Shown: positions 60,397-64,000 of the stretch, piece after piece
How positions within the stretch are numbered: the stretch's first letter is position 1
Layout of the letters: each line of letters opens with the position of its first letter
Source: Paenibacillus sp. SY21-1
GTDB taxonomy: Bacteria > Bacillota > Bacilli > Paenibacillales > Paenibacillaceae
NCBI RefSeq assembly: GCF_005222705.1
Contig: NZ_STGF01000022.1
Span: forward strand, 57,218 to 121,217
Length of the DNA: 64,000 nucleotides
Reading direction: 5' to 3'
Translations under genes and position numbers: made by a program
Notes under the pieces: model-generated
Told to the model about the DNA's origin: nothing
Databases searched by the model: none
The model's input: the letters and a program-made list of their open reading frames with translations, nothing else

Positions 60397-62678
60397 CGCT
60401 TCATAGCCCTCGCTCCCTGCTCCTTTTCTTGATAAGCGCGCAGTCTTCCCGACAGGAGAAGCGCATTGCCCACAACCGAAACCGAGCTCATCGCCATCGC
60501 AGTTCCCGCCATCCATGGCTCCAAATGCCCAAACGCGGCAAAAGGGACGACACAAGCGTTGTAGACGAAAGCAAAGGCCAGATTTTGGCGGACGTTGCGA
60601 AGCGTCAGCCTGCTGATCGCAATTGCCTCGGGAATCGCTTCGAGACGCGAGAAAAGCAAGGTCAGATGCCCGGCGCTAAGCGCTGCTTGCGACCCGTCTC
60701 CCATCGCAATGCCTACGTCGGCTGTAGCCAGCGCCGGGGCGTCATTCCAGCCATCGCCCGCCATGGCAACCCGTTTTCCGTTCTGCTTGAACGATTCTAC
60801 AAGCGCGGCTTTCGCTTCAGGAAGCAAGGACGACCTGACATTCGTAATCCCGGTTGCCTCGGCCGCTGCGTGAGCAGGGGCTTGATGGTCTCCGGTAGCA
60901 AGCACGATGTCAACTCCGAATTGCTGCAGCCGTCCGATAGCCGCTCTTGCCTGAGGCTTGACCTTGTCTTGGAAGGCGAGCATGCCTGCAGGCTGTCCGT
61001 CAAGCGCGGCATACAGGACGGTATGCCCGGCTCGCTCTTCCGCTTGGGCAAAGGCAAGCTCTCCTTCCGGCGGCAACATCCCGCGGCGTGCGGCAAAGCG
61101 TGCATTGCCGAGCGCAAAAGCTCTTCCCTCAATGACGGCCTCTACGCCTCCTCCCGGCTCATGCTTGAATTCGCTTGCTTTAGGCGCGATCAGTCCCCGT
61201 TTTTTCGCTTCATATACGATTGCCCGCGCAAGCGGGTGAACCGTTTCGGCCTCCGCAGCAGCGGCCAGCCGCAGCAGCCGGTTTCCGCTGCCCTTCTGTT
61301 CCGAGATGGCGGCGAGCGTTGGCCTGCCCTCGGTCAGCGTTCCCGTTTTGTCGATGACAAGCGTCTGTACGCCTGCAAGCCGCTCCAGCGCCCCGGCTTC
61401 CTTGGCTATGATTCCTTGTTTAGCCATATGCCCCGCGGCGATGACCAGCGAGATGGGCGCCGCCAGCCCAAGCGCGCACGGACATGCCGCAAGCAGAACG
61501 GCGATGCCGCATACAAAAGCCTGCTGCCACTCGCCGGGCCGAATGGCCAAACCCCAGAGCAGGAACGTAAGCAGCGATAGCAACAGCATGACGGGCACAA
61601 ACCAGCCGGCCGCCGCGTCCACCTTTCGCTGCAGCGCCGATTTGGAGCGCTGCGCTTGACGGACCAGCGCTTGAATGCGGCTCAGCATCGTTTCATGTCC
61701 GGCCGCCCCCGTGCGCAGCCGGATCGGAGCGCTTTCGTTTCGGGTCCCCGCCCAAGCCTGCTCTCCGGGGCGTTTGGCGACCGGCATGCCTTCTCCCGTG
61801 AGCAGCGCTTCGTCAAACGATGAGACCCCCTCGACGATAATTCCGTCTACGGGCACCGCTTCTCCCGGACCCACTCTTACGATTTCGCCGGCACGGACGA
61901 ATTCCGCTTGCAGCCTGACCAACTGTCCGCCGCGTTCCACATTGGCCCAGCCTACGGCTTGTTCATAGCCTCCTGCTTCCTGCTGAACCTTCAGGGAAGC
62001 CGACGTTTCCAGGTACTTTCCTACTAACACCGCTGTGATAACAACCGCCGAGGTCTCAAAATACAGCGGCAGCCCATGGCCCTCGACACCGCTAGCCGGC
62101 GGCAGACCGCGCAGGACGATATAGTGGCTGTATAGATAAGCGGCGGTTGTGCCTACCGCGACCAGCACATCCATATTGGCGCTCCTCTGCCGAAGCGCAT
62201 GAAATGCCCCAAAATAAAAGGGCATTCCGATAACAAACTGAATCACGGTGGCAAGCGCAAGCTGCAACCAAGAGTTGAACAGCCATGGCGGCAAAAAGCC
62301 TGCCACTGGCTCCAGCCAAGCGATATGCTGTACCATCCCGGCAAGCAGAGGCAACGTCAGAACCAGCGCAAAGGCCAGACGAAGCTTGAGCGAGCGTCTT
62401 TCCTTTCGCAGCCCCTCTTGCGGCCCCTCATGCGATTCGGCTGTAAACCCGAGCTGAGCGATACGCTCCTTGATTTGTTCCGCCGTAAGCTTGTTCGGCG
62501 CATATTGAATCCAAGCCATGCGAAGCGGAAAGCTTACAGCCGCATGCTCGATTCCAGGCAAACGTCCTACCGCGCGCTCGATTCGCGCCGCACAGGCCGA
62601 ACAGCTCATCCCCTGTACGGCAAAGTCGATATGCATCCCCTTCGCTTCATTGCCAACCCCATTGTCCTGTCCGTCCAT
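60393..62678 (-). CDS. copA: Copper-translocating P1B-type ATPase
   Basis: A 761-residue P1B ATPase: an N-terminal heavy-metal domain with GMSCSAC (23-29, Cu-binding C26 and C29), eight membrane helices with CPC in ACPCALGLA, the phosphorylation site DKTGTLTEG, a HP dipeptide in VHPLARAI and the ATP-binding end GDGWNDAPALA (normally GDGINDAPAL, so W replaces I). It pumps Cu+ outward or, as in CcoI, toward oxidase assembly; the FixH- and SafE-like neighbours favour the latter or periplasm-side delivery. Start ATG 62678 with GGAGG about 10 bases upstream; the ORF to 62804 is an overlap artefact. Confidence 0.93.
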   Translation of the reverse strand: MDGQDNGVGNEAKGMHIDFAVQGMSCSACAARIERAVGRLPGIEHAAVSFPLRMAWIQYAPNKLTAEQIKERIAQLGFTAESHEGPQEGLRKERRSLKLRLAFALVLTLPLLAGMVQHIAWLEPVAGFLPPWLFNSWLQLALATVIQFVIGMPFYFGAFHALRQRSANMDVLVAVGTTAAYLYSHYIVLRGLPPASGVEGHGLPLYFETSAVVITAVLVGKYLETSASLKVQQEAGGYEQAVGWANVERGGQLVRLQAEFVRAGEIVRVGPGEAVPVDGIIVEGVSSFDEALLTGEGMPVAKRPGEQAWAGTRNESAPIRLRTGAAGHETMLSRIQALVRQAQRSKSALQRKVDAAAGWFVPVMLLLSLLTFLLWGLAIRPGEWQQAFVCGIAVLLAACPCALGLAAPISLVIAAGHMAKQGIIAKEAGALERLAGVQTLVIDKTGTLTEGRPTLAAISEQKGSGNRLLRLAAAAEAETVHPLARAIVYEAKKRGLIAPKASEFKHEPGGGVEAVIEGRAFALGNARFAARRGMLPPEGELAFAQAEERAGHTVLYAALDGQPAGMLAFQDKVKPQARAAIGRLQQFGVDIVLATGDHQAPAHAAAEATGITNVRSSLLPEAKAALVESFKQNGKRVAMAGDGWNDAPALATADVGIAMGDGSQAALSAGHLTLLFSRLEAIPEAIAISRLTLRNVRQNLAFAFVYNACVVPFAAFGHLEPWMAGTAMAMSSVSVVGNALLLSGRLRAYQEKEQGARAMKR

Positions 62679-62802
62679 ATCTGCACCGCCTCCATCCTTG
62701 AAGCCGCAGCCTGTACCTCTGCGTTCTACTATATGTGCAGGATGCGGTTTGCATGAATGTAAGTCATGCTGCCCCACAGTTAGAAGGCGCTGTTGCAAGC
62801 AC

Positions 62803-62909
62803 AAAAATAGCCGCTATTGCAAAGAAATCCTATGCGCGCTTGCATGTCCCTGGAGCGCAAACGCTCCAAGGACATATGCGCCCATGATTTCTCAACAATA
62901 ACGGCTTTT
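62803..62909. repeat. Long imperfect hairpin, possibly a miniature mobile element
   Basis: A 107-base imperfect inverted repeat. Paired segments are TGGAGCG with CGCTCCA around a CAAA loop, ATGTCC with GGACAT, GCGC with GCGC, AGAAATC with GATTTCT, TATTG with CAATA and AGCCG with CGGCT, separated by small bulges. A second short palindrome GTTTGC/GCAAAC follows at 62911-62932. Located between the rhodanese and copA genes. Neither transposase nor terminal duplication was seen. Confidence 0.7.
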
Positions 62910-62956
62910 CGTTTGCCGCAAATGCGCGCAAACGGGTTTGATGCTGTGAGCAAATG

Positions 62957-63268
62957 CTAGGCTCCGGTTACGATGTCGCCCTGCCAAGCCAGCATGCCAC
63001 CGGTCACATTCACGACGTCATAGCCTTGCGCGTCCAAATACTCGCATGCGCGGCCGCTGCGTCCTCCGCTGCGGCAAATCAGCACGATCTCCTGATCGTC
63101 CTGGGCCAGCTCGCCAATGCGCTGCGTGAACTCCGACAATGGAATCAGCCGAGCCGAGCTTATATGTCCTTCTTCCCATTCGTCCAGCTCGCGCACATCA
63201 ATCAGGTTGACCGGCTTGCCTTGTTTAAGCTGCTGCTCCAGCTCTTCTGTAGTCATTTCTTTGTACAT
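62957..63268 (-). CDS. Rhodanese-like sulfurtransferase
   Basis: A 103-residue single-domain rhodanese with active site CRSGGRS (about 68-74 counted from the Met at 63268) and preceding NLIDVRELDEWEEGHI signature. Such proteins shuttle sulfane sulfur from thiosulfate or persulfides in the cytosol. An upstream ATG at 63292 lacks a ribosome site, while GAAGGG is 9 bases before the ATG at 63268. It is on the same strand as copA, 278 bases ahead of it and separated by the hairpin element, and may not be part of the copper unit. Confidence 0.9.
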   Translation of the reverse strand: MYKEMTTEELEQQLKQGKPVNLIDVRELDEWEEGHISSARLIPLSEFTQRIGELAQDDQEIVLICRSGGRSGRACEYLDAQGYDVVNVTGGMLAWQGDIVTGA

Positions 63269-63520
63269 GTCCTTCATCCCTTCGACTTGCATAGCTTACT
63301 GCAGCTATAGCACATAGTTGCGCTACCCCGAATACCTGTCCACAAGCTCTCAGATCAGCCAGCGTAAGTGAGGCCAACCCGCTTTTCGCGAAACGAGGAT
63401 AATGGATAACGATTCCCTTCCCTATTGTACCCGGTTTGAATGCTCAATTCCACATCTAACCATGCCCTGCAGCGGCAGAAAGCTCCCTTTGCTCCTCGTT
63501 TCATTCTACGCTTGAACCCG
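63269..63520. other. Intergenic region between the rhodanese and DUF3889-like genes
   Basis: About 250 bases with no supported gene. Short antisense frames occur but none has a ribosome site. The rhodanese promoter should be near 63290-63350. Confidence 0.4.
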
Positions 63521-63856
63521 TCAATCTGCCGTTTCCGTAAAGAGGATCTCGTCCATCCGCTGCGCATCCTCCTTTATGCGAAGGACGACCTTTACGCCAA
63601 ATTCCCGACCTTGCCCGCGCAGCCACAGCTTGAAGCGCTCCTCCGTTTGTCCGCTCGGCAGTTGAAAGCTTCCATCGTAGCGGTAATCGATGATTTCCGC
63701 ATCGCTGTAACGCAGAGCCGTTTCCCTCATCACCGTTTGCCCCCACTGAACGGAGCCTGGCTGCCCGTGAGCAGCTGAGACATCATGCGCGTCATGCTCT
63801 CCTCCCGTCAACGTCAGGAAAACGAGCACTGCTTTGAAAACGATTTTGCCTAACAT
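63521..63856 (-). CDS. Exported DUF3889-like protein
   Basis: A 111-residue protein with a signal peptide (about residues 1-17, MLGKIVFKAVLVFLTLTGG) and a mature domain matching the DUF3889 pattern: QWGQTVMRETALRYSDAEIIDYRYDG, ERFKLWLRGQGREFGVKV and the ending ILFTET. The fold is related to small secreted beta proteins of Bacillales; function is not known. The start is ATG 63856, with a purine-rich upstream stretch (GGGGAGG). Confidence 0.72.
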   Translation of the reverse strand: MLGKIVFKAVLVFLTLTGGEHDAHDVSAAHGQPGSVQWGQTVMRETALRYSDAEIIDYRYDGSFQLPSGQTEERFKLWLRGQGREFGVKVVLRIKEDAQRMDEILFTETAD

Positions 63857-63920
63857 GAAAAAAAAGCCTCCCCGATCATCGCAATGTCATTAAGTTAAGT
63901 GCATGATCAAATATCCATGT

Positions 63921-63960
63921 AAAAGAGCAGGTTATCGAAAAGATAGCCTGCTCTTTTTTT
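63921..63960 (+). terminator. Rho-independent terminator at the window edge
   Basis: A stem AAAAGAGCAGG/CCTGCTCTTTT (63921-63957) with an inner loop and seven T on the plus strand. On the minus strand four T follow it too. It may end a gene lying beyond the window. Confidence 0.7.
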
Positions 63961-64000
63961 GCATGGAAAAGTATAAAAGAACTTGACAAGCAGTTGGAAA

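Noticed and set aside
60429..61580. Plus-strand frame of 383 codons opposite copA
   Set aside because: Arg/Gln-rich antisense product of a GC-rich coding strand; no ribosome site, and copA on the other strand is certain.
1..64000. CRISPR array, tRNA, rRNA or insertion sequence
   Set aside because: No regularly spaced repeats, tRNA cloverleaf, rRNA-like sequence or transposase-like frame was noticed in the window.

Overview
The window is a chromosomal segment of a low-to-mid GC Gram-positive bacterium, most likely Paenibacillus or a close Bacillales relative. This is an inference from gene content: PadR and BlaI regulators, uricase and xanthine dehydrogenase genes of the puc type, FabI, a DUF3889-like protein, bacterial nitric oxide synthase, staphylococcal-type C30 carotenoid genes, and strong AGGAGG ribosome sites with frequent GTG and TTG starts. 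The first 2 kb is visibly AT-richer than the rest. It carries an Mrr-type restriction endonuclease, a 22-bp perfect palindrome and a frameshifted gene remnant, and looks like acquired DNA.

Layout: 2.0-5.1 kb oxidative pentose phosphate genes gnd and zwf, then a PadR regulator. 6.0-8.3 kb a 39-codon small ORF candidate and a BlaI/M56-protease/DUF3105 module with two matching 17-bp operators. 8.3-13.9 kb single metabolic genes: thioesterase, glyoxalase-fold protein, eukaryotic-type HisA, Nudix hydrolase, NagZ lipoprotein, FabI, a DinB fragment and a small membrane protein. 14.0-23.9 kb a long minus-strand purine catabolic operon in transcription order amidohydrolase deaminase, xdhC, mocA-like, xanthine dehydrogenase FAD, Mo and FeS subunits, OHCU decarboxylase, uricase, hydroxyisourate hydrolase, adenosine deaminase. 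Together these convert adenosine and oxopurines to allantoin. 24.2-37 kb transporters and envelope proteins: DHA2 drug exporter, DedA, SulP, an ion transporter, an exported NTR-like protein, a TetR-controlled MMPL exporter, a CNNM/CBS membrane protein and Lin0512.

37-43 kb holds late C30 carotenoid genes (crtQ, crtO, crtP) with a DUF3900-like gene coupled to crtO, then a nitric oxide synthase coupled to an EcsC-family gene. 43-50.5 kb has HelD, DUF1294, HrpB helicase, a phosphodiester glycosidase and CorA. 50.5-58.9 kb is a nine-gene minus-strand cobalamin uptake and salvage operon (btuF, btuC, btuD, cobT, cobU, cbiB, cobS, cobD, cbiZ) behind a leader that resembles a short cobalamin riboswitch. 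No corrin-ring genes are present, so this strain may scavenge and remodel corrinoids.

59-63 kb is a copper-handling group (FixH-like protein, SafE-like membrane protein, copper P-type ATPase) followed by a long imperfect hairpin, a rhodanese and a DUF3889-like exported protein. No tRNA, rRNA, insertion sequence or CRISPR array was seen. No wholly new multi-gene system is obvious. The best candidates for new biology are the BlaI-like/M56/DUF3105 regulon, the nos-EcsC coupling, the crtO-DUF3900 coupling, the atypical cobalamin leader and the unexplained hairpin elements.
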